Shown piece by piece: positions 54,996 through 63,950 of a stretch of DNA of 64,000 nucleotides. Source of the DNA: Paraburkholderia phenazinium. Lineage in GTDB: Bacteria; Pseudomonadota; Gammaproteobacteria; Burkholderiales; Burkholderiaceae. Position numbers and translations under genes: made by a program. Location of the stretch: contig NZ_FSRM01000002.1 in NCBI RefSeq assembly GCF_900141745.1, positions 3,224,001 through 3,288,000 on the forward strand. The letters are read 5' to 3'. The notes below the pieces were generated by a model. That model did not search any database, was not told where the DNA came from, and saw only the letters and a program-made list of their open reading frames with translations. The stretch's first letter is position 1. Each line of letters opens with the position of its first letter.

Positions 54996-55571
54996 ATGCT
55001 GCGTGTACTGCTCGTAACCGACACCGATAAGCCGATTGGCGATCTGCGCGAAGCCCTCGCGCGGCTAGGCTACGACATGCTGGCAGGTACGGCGGCCTCG
55101 CAGGCGCTGCACAGGAGAGTGGAAAGCGAGCGGCCCGATGTGATCATCATCGACACTGAATCGCCATCACGCGACACGCTCGAACAGCTGGCGGTAATGA
55201 ACGCGACCGCCCCGCGCCCCGTGCTAATGTTCAGCAACGACACCAACCAGCAACTGATTCGCGACGCCGTAGGCGCTGGCGTCACCGCTTACCTCGTCGA
55301 GGGACTTGCGACAGAAAAGCTCGCGCCGATCCTCGAGGTAGCGCTCGCCCGCTTCGCCCAGGAAAGCCAGCTACGCGAACGCCTCGCTCAAGCCGAAAAC
55401 GAACTGGCCGAGCGCAAGCTGATCGACCGCGCCAAACGTCTGCTGATGGATCAGCAGAAAATGACCGAACACGCCGCGTATGCAAACCTGCGCAAGCGTG
55501 CAATGAACCAGGGCGTCAAGCTCGTCGAGGTCGCGCGCCAGATCGTCATGGCCGCAGACTTGCCCAAATAG
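54996..55571 (+). CDS. nasT: NasT-like ANTAR-domain antitermination response regulator
   Basis: 191 residues: a receiver-like domain (about 1-120, with VIIIDTESPSRDTLEQL) and a C-terminal ANTAR RNA-binding domain (about 130-187, with LIDRAKRLLMDQQKMTEHAAYANLRKRAMN). In nitrate/nitrite assimilation NasT binds hairpins in the target leader RNA and prevents termination. It is followed after 10 bp by nasS. No nitrate or nitrite reductase gene follows in this window. Confidence 0.9.
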   Translation: MLRVLLVTDTDKPIGDLREALARLGYDMLAGTAASQALHRRVESERPDVIIIDTESPSRDTLEQLAVMNATAPRPVLMFSNDTNQQLIRDAVGAGVTAYLVEGLATEKLAPILEVALARFAQESQLRERLAQAENELAERKLIDRAKRLLMDQQKMTEHAAYANLRKRAMNQGVKLVEVARQIVMAADLPK

Positions 55572-55581
55572 AGCGTGGCTC

Positions 55582-56730
55582 ATGAACCAACCTGCTCCCA
55601 TTAGCCAACCCTCCGCACCTATGCGGCTAGAGAAAACGCATCTGCGGCTGGGCTTTGTCTCGCTCGCTGACGCGGCACCGCTCGTCGCGGCGAAGCTGCT
55701 CGAATTCGGGCACGCGCATGGCCTGACTCTGGAGTTATTGCGTCAACCGTCATGGGCTGCGCTGCGTGACAGACTGCTTGCTGGCGAACTGGATGCCGCT
55801 CACGCGCTGTACGGTCTCGCGTATGGCGTCCAGCTCGGCCTGGGTGGTCCACAAACGGATATGGCCGTCCTGATGGTGCTCAACCGCAACGGTCAGGCCA
55901 TTACGCTTTCGAACCGCCTTGCCGACGCGTTAAATGAATATCAAACGCTGCCGCGTGCATTGGCGACGCTCGGTCGCAAGCCGGTGTTTGCGCAGACTTT
56001 CCCGACCGGCACGCATGCCATGTGGCTCTACTACTGGCTGGCGTCGCAGGGCGTACATCCGTTGCGCGATATCGAAAGCGTTGTAATTCCGCCGCCTTAT
56101 ATGGTCGCGGCGCTGGCCGAAGACCGGCTCGATGGGCTGTGTGTCGGCGAACCGTGGAATGCCGCCGCTGAAGCGCGCGGCGTTGGTCGCACGATCGCGT
56201 ACAGCAGCGAAATCTGGCCCGACCATCCGGAGAAGGTGCTCGCCTGCCGCCGCGATTTCGTGGACCAGCATCCCCATACGGCGAAAGCGTTGGTGCAGAC
56301 CATGCTCGAAGCGTGCCGCTGGCTCGACGGCGACGGACATCGCAACGAGATTGCGCGCTGGCTGGTGCGGCCGGAGTTTATCGGTATCGATGAAGCGTTG
56401 ATTGCAAAGCGGCTAACGCACGATAGCCGATCGCTGACGCCTGGTCGTCTACCGGTGCGGTTTTTCGAAGACGGTACGGTGAACTATCCGAGAGCGGACG
56501 ATGGCGTATGGTTTCTCACTCAATACGAACGCTGGGGGATGATCGCGCACCGCGACGATTATCGCGAGATCGCAGCGGCGATCAATCAGACCGAGTTGTA
56601 TCGTGATGCGGCGGAAAGTATGGGTATTGCGATTCCGGCTGAAAGCGTCTCGCGGCGACTGATAGATGGCCGAGTGTGGGACGGTAGCGAACCCGATCGC
56701 TATGCGACTGGGTTCGAGATTCATGCGTAA
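55582..56730 (+). CDS. nasS: NasS-like nitrate-sensing protein (CmpA/NrtA family)
   Basis: 382 residues. It is related to periplasmic nitrate-binding proteins but has no signal peptide, as expected for cytoplasmic NasS, which sequesters NasT until nitrate or nitrite binds. The core PTGTHAMWLYYWLASQGVHP and CVGEPWNAAAEARGVGRT segments match NrtA/NasS. It ends 54 bp before the MNT/HEPN pair on the opposite strand instead of leading into nitrate genes. Confidence 0.9.
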   Translation: MNQPAPISQPSAPMRLEKTHLRLGFVSLADAAPLVAAKLLEFGHAHGLTLELLRQPSWAALRDRLLAGELDAAHALYGLAYGVQLGLGGPQTDMAVLMVLNRNGQAITLSNRLADALNEYQTLPRALATLGRKPVFAQTFPTGTHAMWLYYWLASQGVHPLRDIESVVIPPPYMVAALAEDRLDGLCVGEPWNAAAEARGVGRTIAYSSEIWPDHPEKVLACRRDFVDQHPHTAKALVQTMLEACRWLDGDGHRNEIARWLVRPEFIGIDEALIAKRLTHDSRSLTPGRLPVRFFEDGTVNYPRADDGVWFLTQYERWGMIAHRDDYREIAAAINQTELYRDAAESMGIAIPAESVSRRLIDGRVWDGSEPDRYATGFEIHA

Positions 56731-56784
56731 CGGGGCGTTCAGCGCCCCTAAAACCGATTTAAGAGCACGGGCTACTCGCTACGC

Positions 56785-57183
56785 TCACTCTGGCACGTCA
56801 ATTCGAAACGTCGCCTGCATCTCTACGATGAATAAGTGCGCTTGCTCGACCACCCACGACGCTACCGCCATCTCTACGTTTTCGCCCGTATAGTCCGCTA
56901 CCTGCCGGATTTCCTGCGCACGATTGAGCGCGCGGCCCCAATCGCGCTGGACCTGCCCCGCCTTCACCAGATGCAGACCAAAAGCAGCGATGACACCGTT
57001 ATGCGTTCGTACCACGTTTGGATCGACAGGCGCACCGGCGGCCAGAAGTGCTGCGCGAGCTGCATCAAACATCGCGTAGTAGGCGCGATTGCATGCCCCG
57101 TTGACGTCGCCGTCGCCGAGCAACAATGCCGCTGACGATGATGCGCGAATCGCCTTCGCCAACAGCTCACGCGCGTTCACCAC
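56785..57183 (-). CDS. HEPN-domain protein (toxin-like partner of MNT)
   Basis: 132 residues, all-helical HEPN fold: GACNRAYYAMFDAARAALLAAG is the first signature and NRAQEIRQVADYTGENVE the second. In similar pairs HEPN is an RNase or a nucleotide-linked partner. The GTG start (57183 or 57180) overlaps the MNT stop, so the two are coupled. It is probably the second gene of a two-gene toxin-antitoxin-like module; the exact RNase motif is not obvious here. Confidence 0.82.
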   Translation of the reverse strand: MVNARELLAKAIRASSSAALLLGDGDVNGACNRAYYAMFDAARAALLAAGAPVDPNVVRTHNGVIAAFGLHLVKAGQVQRDWGRALNRAQEIRQVADYTGENVEMAVASWVVEQAHLFIVEMQATFRIDVPE

Positions 57184-57533
57184 AAACGCACCCCATCGCT
57201 TTCGATATTGCGCAGCAACTCAGGATTGGAATACAACTCGGGATGTGCCCATTCCTCTTCCCAAACGGGAAGCGGTTGAACCCGGATTCCCGTTTCCAGC
57301 AGCACATCGAAAGCCAGATCCGCCAGCGTCAATTTGGCGTCCATAAACTCGCCCCTGCTTCCTGGCAGCACAACGGCAATATCGGCATCGCTATCCGGGC
57401 GAAACTCGCCCTTCGCGCGGCTCCCGAACAGTATTGCGCCTGTCACCGTAAATGCCTGGGCCGCCCTGTCGAGAAAGGCGAATGCAGTCTGCTTCGTAGC
57501 GGAATCAATAGGATGTTCAGTCAGGGTGTGCAT
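57177..57533 (-). CDS. MNT-type nucleotidyltransferase
   Basis: 118 residues from the ATG at 57533. The motif GSRAKGEFRPDSDADIAVV is the polymerase-beta/MNT active site (GS followed by DxD). In MNT/HEPN systems this protein modifies HEPN with AMP and neutralises it. It precedes and overlaps the HEPN gene. No other phage or mobility gene is next to it. Confidence 0.87.
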   Translation of the reverse strand: MHTLTEHPIDSATKQTAFAFLDRAAQAFTVTGAILFGSRAKGEFRPDSDADIAVVLPGSRGEFMDAKLTLADLAFDVLLETGIRVQPLPVWEEEWAHPELYSNPELLRNIESDGVRLW

Positions 57534-57668
57534 ATGCCACGCCACATTAGTAACTATTCACTGAGTATCATATAACAGGACACCACGCGGGCGTCGGGCC
57601 GGCGGCAACATCAGCAGCGTGGCGAGACAGACACATGGACTCAGTGAGGCGCTTAGCCGCCCGCTCGC

Positions 57669-58037
57669 CTAACCATTCCCCCCATGAAACAGCGTCAGCT
57701 TGTTCGACACCGAATTCACCCCAGACACTGACTTCGCAACCGTTTCAGCCTGAGTAATCTGATCTCCGGTATCGACGCTACCAGACAGCGTCACCGCACC
57801 GCTGCGCGCCCGCACATACACATTCGAAACGTTAAACCCCTGGGCCTTCGATAGCGCGCGGCGTACAGCCCGCGCAAGCGCCCGGTCTGCCTTCGAAACG
57901 GCTTTTTTGGAACTCGTCATCGAACTGGTGTCTGGTGCGGACATCGCGTCGCTAGCTTGCGCATAAGCGGCAACGGGCATCGCAACCGCCGCTGTCAGAC
58001 ATAAAGCGCTCAAGATTCCGGCTGTCTTCACGTTCAT
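57669..58037 (-). CDS. Exported BON-domain protein
   Basis: 122 residues with a signal peptide (about 1-26, cleavage after AYA). The BON domain is at about 50-118, with VSNVYVRARSGAVTLSGSVDTGDQITQAE. BON proteins bind the outer or inner membrane and help envelope integrity under stress. It is a single gene. Confidence 0.88.
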   Translation of the reverse strand: MNVKTAGILSALCLTAAVAMPVAAYAQASDAMSAPDTSSMTSSKKAVSKADRALARAVRRALSKAQGFNVSNVYVRARSGAVTLSGSVDTGDQITQAETVAKSVSGVNSVSNKLTLFHGGNG

Positions 58038-58200
58038 CTCCTGTCATTGCCAATCGTTGGCCAGCGTCATTCGTCTGCGGGAAGGTCTAAAAATTGCCAA
58101 TTAAACGGGTAGGCGACGCGCCGACCTTGTTCAATCTAATTCATCAGCTAGCAAAGCGAAAGCGCAAAGCGTCCGACAACCGTTATTTTTCCGGCCGTTC

Positions 58201-59637
58201 TCATTCGCCGGCAGCATGATCGCTGGAAGCAAGCGCTGGTCCCGCCGACTGACTCCACCCGCCCCCAAGCGAGCGGTATAACGCCACCGCCGCCAACGCA
58301 TGCTCGCGCTTCGCCTGATTCAGCGAATCGGAGTCCTGCAGATACGTCTGCTGCGCCGACAAAACATCGAGGAAGTCCGTCGCGCCGCCTTTATACAACT
58401 GGTTCGCCAGCTTGAGCGACTGGTCCGACGCACCCAGCGCATCGTTCAGTTTTTGTGTCGATGCTGTCGTGCTGACCAGATCGCTGCGGGTATCTTCCAC
58501 TTCCCTGAGCGCCTGCAACATCGTCTGCTGCAGATTCAGCTGCGATTCGCGCATTTTGCTTTCGCTCTGCTGAATATCCGCCGTGATCCGGCCTGCGTTG
58601 AAAATCGGACTGCTGGCGTTCAATGCCGCGCTAAACAGGTTATCGGTCAATGTCGGCAAGCCAATATATGAAGCGGCCAGCAAGCCATCGCTCAGATTCA
58701 GCTGAAATTTCGGGTAACGCTCCGCTCTCGACACCCCCACTTCCGCGGCACGCTGTTCGACGGTGGCATAGGCCACCAGCACATCGGGACGGCGCAGCAA
58801 GGCTTCGGACGGCAGCGTTGTAGGCGCGGCACCTTCCGGGTTAGGAATCGGACCAGGCGTGGCCAGCACCAGCTTATCCACCGACTCCGGCGTGCGGCCC
58901 GAATACACGGCAATCAGGCTCAGCTCATGTTCGATCGTCGATCGAGCGCGTGGGATTCGCGCCTGCAGTTCATCCAGTTGATTCTGTGCACGAGCGACAT
59001 CGAGTTGCGTCGACAAGCCGTACTTGAGACGTTCCTGAGTCAATTGCAACGCACGTTGCCGGATTATCTGGTTATCCTGCAGAATCTGCAGTTCCGATTG
59101 CGCCCAGCGCAGATCGACATAGGCCGATGCGGTGTTGGCTGCGAGCGCAAGCCGCAGTGCATCCTCGGCATGCTGTTGTCCGACCAGTTGCGCCTGGGCC
59201 GCCAGCAGATCGAGCCGTTCTCCGCCGAACACATCGGGCGACCAGTTCAGCGCGAGACCTGCGCCGCCCTCACGCACGTAGCCGAGCGGCGGCGGCGTGT
59301 TGATACGGCTATCGGCAGCGGTCGCGGTCGCGTCGAGTTCCGGCAGCAGCACCGCGTGTTTCTGCGTGGTAATCGCTTGCGCCTGCTTGACACGCTCCGC
59401 GGCGGCCTGCAGATCCAGGTTGCCGGTCAGCACAGCGTCCACCAGTTCGTCGAGTACCGGATCGCCGAACTGCGCCCACCAGGTCTTTGCATCGACAGCG
59501 TCCTTCGGTGCTTCGACGCTCCAGCTAGCCGGTGCGACGGTTCTCACCGTGGCCGGCAAATCAGCGTGAGTAGCCGGCTGAACCGCACATGCGGCCAGCG
59601 AAACACAAGCCATAATTTCTATCAGAAGCTTTTTCAT
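58201..59637 (-). CDS. NodT-family outer-membrane efflux channel
   Basis: 478 residues, RND/EmrAB-type outer-membrane factor of the OprM/NodT group. The lipobox LAACAVQP and two OEP repeats (about 60-240 and 270-460) are visible; the TQKHAVLLPELDATATA and LKYGLSTQLDVARAQNQLDEL segments are typical. The ATG at 59637 has a GAGG 6 nt upstream and starts 8 bp after the EmrB stop. It completes the tripartite pump. Confidence 0.92.
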   Translation of the reverse strand: MKKLLIEIMACVSLAACAVQPATHADLPATVRTVAPASWSVEAPKDAVDAKTWWAQFGDPVLDELVDAVLTGNLDLQAAAERVKQAQAITTQKHAVLLPELDATATAADSRINTPPPLGYVREGGAGLALNWSPDVFGGERLDLLAAQAQLVGQQHAEDALRLALAANTASAYVDLRWAQSELQILQDNQIIRQRALQLTQERLKYGLSTQLDVARAQNQLDELQARIPRARSTIEHELSLIAVYSGRTPESVDKLVLATPGPIPNPEGAAPTTLPSEALLRRPDVLVAYATVEQRAAEVGVSRAERYPKFQLNLSDGLLAASYIGLPTLTDNLFSAALNASSPIFNAGRITADIQQSESKMRESQLNLQQTMLQALREVEDTRSDLVSTTASTQKLNDALGASDQSLKLANQLYKGGATDFLDVLSAQQTYLQDSDSLNQAKREHALAAVALYRSLGGGWSQSAGPALASSDHAAGE

Positions 59638-59645
59638 GATTGGCC

Positions 59646-61220
59646 TCAATGTGCGTCAGGCGGCGGCGCACTGTTAGAGAAAGGTTTGGAAAACAGCACA
59701 CTTGCTATCGCCACGATGAAGCACAGCGACAGCACATAGAAGGTGTCCGAGTAGGTCAGCACCAGGGCTTCGCGCAACACCAGTGCGTGAAGATTGGCGA
59801 GCCCGGACTGGGTCGTGTTGAGCACATCGCCTGCCACGGATGACCAATGCGCGGTTTGCTCGGTCAGCAAGGACTCGACTTGCGGACTGCCAGTCGTGAC
59901 GCTTTCGTTGAGCCGCAGATAGTGGAAGTTGAGGCGGTCGTTGAGCATGGTCGCACTAACCGCAATGCCGATCGCGCCGCCCAGATTTCGCATCAGATTG
60001 AACAGTCCACTGGCTGACTTCAGCCGCGACTGGGGTAGCGATCCGAGCGCCATCGTGACAATCGGTGGCACTGCGAACTGCTGACCGATGCCGCGCAAGG
60101 CCTGCGGCAACAGCAGTTGCTGCCAGCCCCAATCGTGCGTCAGCGGTACATACAGGTAACAGCCGAGGCCGAAGCAGATCAACCCGAACAGCAACAACAG
60201 GCGCATATCGACAAAGCGCGCCACCATTGCATAGACCCCGAGGGCGAACAACTGGAATACTCCAACCGAAAGCAGCGCGATACCGATCTGCAGCGAACTG
60301 AAGCCGCGAACTTGGCCGAGAAATTCAGGCGTGAGAAACACCGCCACAAAGATCCCGATTCCGGTGATGAATGACAGCAAGCTGCCGATGCCGAAATTCC
60401 TCACCACCAGCGCGCGCAGATCGACGATGGGGTCATCGGTCGTCAGCGCATGCACGAGAAAGAGAAAGCCGCAGATCGCCGAAATCCACGTACAGGTAAT
60501 GATGATGTGATCGCCGAACCAGTTCTTGCGCGGACCTTCTTCCAGCACATATTCGAGGCAGCCGAGAAATCCGCTCATCAGCAGGATTCCCAGGTAATCG
60601 CCCTTCTTCAGCAACGACAGGTCGGGCTTATCGACATTCACATACTTCGGCACCAGCGCAGCCACCACGACACCAGGCACGACGTTCAGATAGAACAGCC
60701 AGTGCCACGACCACTGATCGGTGATCCAGCCGCCGATTACCGGCCCGATCGCCGGCGCAAGCGAAGCCAACGCGCCGATCGTGGTAGACGCAACCAGCCG
60801 CTGCTTGCCGGGGAACAGCACGAAAGCCGTGGTGAATACCGTCGGGATCATCGCTGCGCCCATGGCACCCTGGAGGCCGCGAAACAGGATCATCGAGTTG
60901 ATGTCCCAAGCGATGCCGCACAGCATGCTGGTAATGGTAAAACCCACCGCAGAGGCGACGAACAGCCAGCGCGTTGAAAACACTTTGGAAAGCCAGCCGG
61001 ACATCGGAATCACGAGAATTTCCGCGATCAGATAAGCCGTCTGGACCCACGACAACTCATCCTGACTCGCAGAGAGGCCGCCGCCAATGTCCCTCAACGA
61101 GGACGCGACGATCTGGATATCCAGGGTTGCCATAAAAAATCCCAGACACATGAGTGCGAATGCAAACACGCGTTGCCGCATCGGCTGGGAGGCCGGATCG
61201 AGGGGATGAGCGCTTGTCAT
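59646..61220 (-). CDS. EmrB-type DHA2 multidrug efflux pump
   Basis: 524 residues, 14 helices. GFFMATLDIQIVASSLRDIGGGL, the SWVQTAYLIAEILVIPMSGWLSKVF region and APAIGPVIGGWITDQWSWHW motif C are EmrB hallmarks. It is the middle gene of an EmrA-EmrB-channel operon, starting 18 bp after emrA. Confidence 0.93.
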   Translation of the reverse strand: MTSAHPLDPASQPMRQRVFAFALMCLGFFMATLDIQIVASSLRDIGGGLSASQDELSWVQTAYLIAEILVIPMSGWLSKVFSTRWLFVASAVGFTITSMLCGIAWDINSMILFRGLQGAMGAAMIPTVFTTAFVLFPGKQRLVASTTIGALASLAPAIGPVIGGWITDQWSWHWLFYLNVVPGVVVAALVPKYVNVDKPDLSLLKKGDYLGILLMSGFLGCLEYVLEEGPRKNWFGDHIIITCTWISAICGFLFLVHALTTDDPIVDLRALVVRNFGIGSLLSFITGIGIFVAVFLTPEFLGQVRGFSSLQIGIALLSVGVFQLFALGVYAMVARFVDMRLLLLFGLICFGLGCYLYVPLTHDWGWQQLLLPQALRGIGQQFAVPPIVTMALGSLPQSRLKSASGLFNLMRNLGGAIGIAVSATMLNDRLNFHYLRLNESVTTGSPQVESLLTEQTAHWSSVAGDVLNTTQSGLANLHALVLREALVLTYSDTFYVLSLCFIVAIASVLFSKPFSNSAPPPDAH

Positions 61221-61238
61221 GATGTTGGCCTTGTCCGC

Positions 61239-62345
61239 TCAATGAGCGCTCGATGCTTGCGAGCCGTCCGCAAGATGCACTTCGACGGTCGCAGACAGAC
61301 CGGGGCGCAACACGTTCTCCATGCCGCGCGGCACGTTCAGCCGAATCCGCACCGGTACGCGCTGCACGATCTTGGTGAAGTTGCCGGTCGCGTTTTCGGG
61401 CGGCAGCACGCTGAAGGTAGCGCCGGTAGCAGGCGCCAGGCTTTCGACATAGCCGTGCACGGGGATGCTCGATGCGTCGAGCGCCACGTCGGCCTTGTCG
61501 CCGATCCGCATCTTCCTGAGCTGATCTTCCTTGAAGTTCGCGTCCACCCAGAGATCGGTGGACGGCACCACCGTCAGCAAAGGTGCGCCGATATTGGCCA
61601 ACATACCGACCCGCGCGGTGCGGTTGCCGATATAGCCATCCACCGGCGAGCGGATCGTCGTGTATTCGACGTTCAGTTGTGCGACCCGTTGCGCGGCCAG
61701 CGCCGTGTTGACGCGTGCCTGCGCATCGGCGATCTGCGCGCCCAGCACATCCAGTTCGCGTTGAGCAGCAAGCACCGCTGCCCCACTGCTTTGCACCGCG
61801 GCCTGTGCCTTGGAGAAATCCGCGTCGGCACGCTCGACAATCTGGTTGGACACGGCGTCGTCCTTGACCAGTTCGCGGTAACGCGTCTGGTCCTGAGCGC
61901 TACGCGTCAGTTCAGCCGAAGAGGCCCGCACTTCCGCCTGGTGCTGGTTGATCACCGCCGCCTGCAAGACCTGTTGTGCCTGCAACTCCGATACGGCGGC
62001 ACGGGCGCTATCCACTTCTGCCGTGGCCTGCGCAAGCCTGGCGTCATAGTCGCGCGCGTCCAGCCGGATCAGCACCTGGTTTGCGCTGACGTGCTGGTTG
62101 TCCTGCACAAGGATGTCCGTGACGAAGCCGTTGACCTTGGGCGCCATCACCGTCACGTTGCCGCCGACGTAGGCATCGTCGGTAGATTGCTCGAAGCGCA
62201 GGACAAGGAACCAGTAGCCCGCAGCGGCGGCAAGGACCACCGCCACGAGACCATAGGCAAGGCGCATCCATGGAATGCGCCTGCCCTTGGCAGCTTCGGT
62301 AGGGGCCGCGGGAACGACCGGAACGGGTGTTGAAGGACTCGACAT
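61239..62345 (-). CDS. EmrA/HlyD-type membrane fusion protein
   Basis: 368 residues. One N-terminal anchor helix (about 28-48), a biotinyl-lipoyl-like domain split by a long coiled coil (about 90-205), and a beta-barrel end with IRSPVDGYIGNRTARVGML. The ATG at 62345 has an AGGTG site. It bridges EmrB and the outer channel. The upstream leader carries a MarR-type site (62355-62368). Confidence 0.92.
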   Translation of the reverse strand: MSSPSTPVPVVPAAPTEAAKGRRIPWMRLAYGLVAVVLAAAAGYWFLVLRFEQSTDDAYVGGNVTVMAPKVNGFVTDILVQDNQHVSANQVLIRLDARDYDARLAQATAEVDSARAAVSELQAQQVLQAAVINQHQAEVRASSAELTRSAQDQTRYRELVKDDAVSNQIVERADADFSKAQAAVQSSGAAVLAAQRELDVLGAQIADAQARVNTALAAQRVAQLNVEYTTIRSPVDGYIGNRTARVGMLANIGAPLLTVVPSTDLWVDANFKEDQLRKMRIGDKADVALDASSIPVHGYVESLAPATGATFSVLPPENATGNFTKIVQRVPVRIRLNVPRGMENVLRPGLSATVEVHLADGSQASSAH

Positions 62346-62354
62346 GTTTTCACC

Positions 62355-62368
62355 TGTGTATATGCACA
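62355..62368. promoter_or_regulatory. MarR-type operator ahead of emrA
   Basis: TGTGTATATGCACA, a near-palindrome 10 bp upstream of the emrA start. It matches the site TGTGCATGTGCACA at the marR start (62846-62859) in 12 of 14 positions. A shared site suggests the MarR protein controls both itself and the pump. Confidence 0.6.
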
Positions 62369-62420
62369 AAATTGAATGGAAAATTGCCTTTACTGCCTGG
62401 GCCAACGGCCCAATCTTTCT

Positions 62421-62852
62421 TTAAGCCTTCGAAACGTCGCGGGTCAGACGGAACAGTTCGCGTCGGAGCATGGCAGCCTGCTGCGGTCCAAATTTGCGCT
62501 CAAACTCGTCCTGAGCGGCCAGCCAATGCACCATCGCTTCATCCAGCCTCGCGCGACCGCAGGCGGTCAGCACCAGTTGCAGACGCCGGGCGCCCTGTCC
62601 ATCCGGTTCATTGGCGATCAGACCGTTTCGAAGCAAAGGCCTGAGCGCGCGTACCAGCGTGGTTCGATCCATCACCATCGCCTGTGCGAGTTCGAGCATC
62701 GTCAGGCTCGCGCCGTCCCGCAGCGCGGTGAGGATGCTGAACTGCGTCGGTGTGACTTCTGCTTCAGACAAATGCCGCTCGTAAAGCTGGGAGATATGGC
62801 GGGCGGCTTGCCGGATCGCGAAGCAGTCGTCGTTTTCGGGTGATGTGTGCAT
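62421..62852 (-). CDS. MarR-family transcriptional regulator
   Basis: 143 residues, winged helix-turn-helix (about 35-110): SILTALRDGASLTMLELAQAMVMDRTTLVRALRPL. It heads the EmrA-EmrB-channel set, 75 bp upstream of emrA. ATG 62852 is used; a GTG two codons upstream is possible. It is the probable repressor of the pump, released by its substrate. Confidence 0.92.
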   Translation of the reverse strand: MHTSPENDDCFAIRQAARHISQLYERHLSEAEVTPTQFSILTALRDGASLTMLELAQAMVMDRTTLVRALRPLLRNGLIANEPDGQGARRLQLVLTACGRARLDEAMVHWLAAQDEFERKFGPQQAAMLRRELFRLTRDVSKA

Positions 62853-62859
62853 GTGCACA
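62846..62859. promoter_or_regulatory. MarR-type operator at the marR start
   Basis: TGTGCATGTGCACA, containing the palindrome TGTGCACA (62852-62859), overlaps the marR start codon region. It is the counterpart of the site at 62355-62368 and fits autoregulation. Confidence 0.6.
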
Positions 62860-63014
62860 GATTAGAGATGCAGACTTGCCGGAGCAATCTCCTGGGCACA
62901 TCTGATTGTTGTGATTGCGACAAGAATCCAGTCGGCAAGCGGCTTGGGCTGGTTGGGCGCGTCGGCGTCAGCCCTAGTGAGCCCGATTATCGGCCTACGG
63001 TTAAATCGTCCGAC

Positions 63015-63950
63015 CTATGCCCTGCCCTTCAGATCCGATGCTGCCTCGACGGCCAGCACATCGGCAAAGAACTCCGCCGCGTGTTCGACAAACGCCTTGA
63101 CCTTGGCAGGCAACAGCGTGCGCGTGTTATACGCGAGCCGCAGATCGACCACGGCATCGATGAGCTCGAATTCTTCGAGAATGCCTACCAGTCGTCCGCC
63201 AGACAGCTCGGCCTGGGCCAGGCCTGCGGGCAAGACGCCAATCCCAAACCCCTGCAGCACCATCTCCCGGTTGAATACCGCGTTATTCGAGGCGATATCG
63301 TATCTGAGCGGTACCGTCAAATCCTCGGCGCCAAGCCGGAAGGTTAGCTGGGGCTTGCGAAACGCCGGCGAGAGCACGACCACCATGTGCTCGGTCAGCT
63401 CCGACGGATGCGTCGGTCGCGAATGCTGCTTCAGATAATCCGGCGTCGCGACGATGGCAAACGGCATGCGCTCGAGCAGCCGCGTGACAACCGTGTCGGA
63501 ACTCAGCATAAAAGGCAGCACGAGACCAAGGTCGAAGCCGTCAGCGACCAGATCGACGGGCCGCTCCGTGAGCGTGACGTCAAGACTTACCTTGGGATGC
63601 TTGAGCTTGAAGCTGGAGACCAGCGGCACCAGCCGGTTGACGGTGGCGGTGGTATGCGCGACGAGGCGCAGCACGCCGCTCGGCTCGCGGGTCTGCGCAG
63701 ACGCGTCGGCTTCGAGCGCTTCGAGATCGTCGAGAATCCGCGCACAACCTTCGTAGAAGTGTTCTGCCGCTTCGGTCAGCGAAACCTGTCGCGTAGTCCG
63801 GTTGAACAGACGGCTGCCGAGACGGCGTTCGAGTCCGGAAATGGAGCGCGACACGATCGGCGTGGTCAGGCCGAGCATGTCCGCGGCACGCGTAAAGCTC
63901 CTGGATTCGACGACGGCACGGAAGACTCGCAGACTCTCCAGATAATCCAT
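63015..63950 (-). CDS. LysR-family transcriptional regulator
   Basis: 311 residues: helix-turn-helix at 1-60 (RAADMLGLTTPIVSRSISGLERRLGSRLF) and an effector domain of the CrgA/DsdC-like LysR group. It stands 163 bp upstream of the marR gene on the same strand, but a separate unit is likely. The target is probably divergent, beyond the window's right edge. Confidence 0.92.
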   Translation of the reverse strand: MDYLESLRVFRAVVESRSFTRAADMLGLTTPIVSRSISGLERRLGSRLFNRTTRQVSLTEAAEHFYEGCARILDDLEALEADASAQTREPSGVLRLVAHTTATVNRLVPLVSSFKLKHPKVSLDVTLTERPVDLVADGFDLGLVLPFMLSSDTVVTRLLERMPFAIVATPDYLKQHSRPTHPSELTEHMVVVLSPAFRKPQLTFRLGAEDLTVPLRYDIASNNAVFNREMVLQGFGIGVLPAGLAQAELSGGRLVGILEEFELIDAVVDLRLAYNTRTLLPAKVKAFVEHAAEFFADVLAVEAASDLKGRA

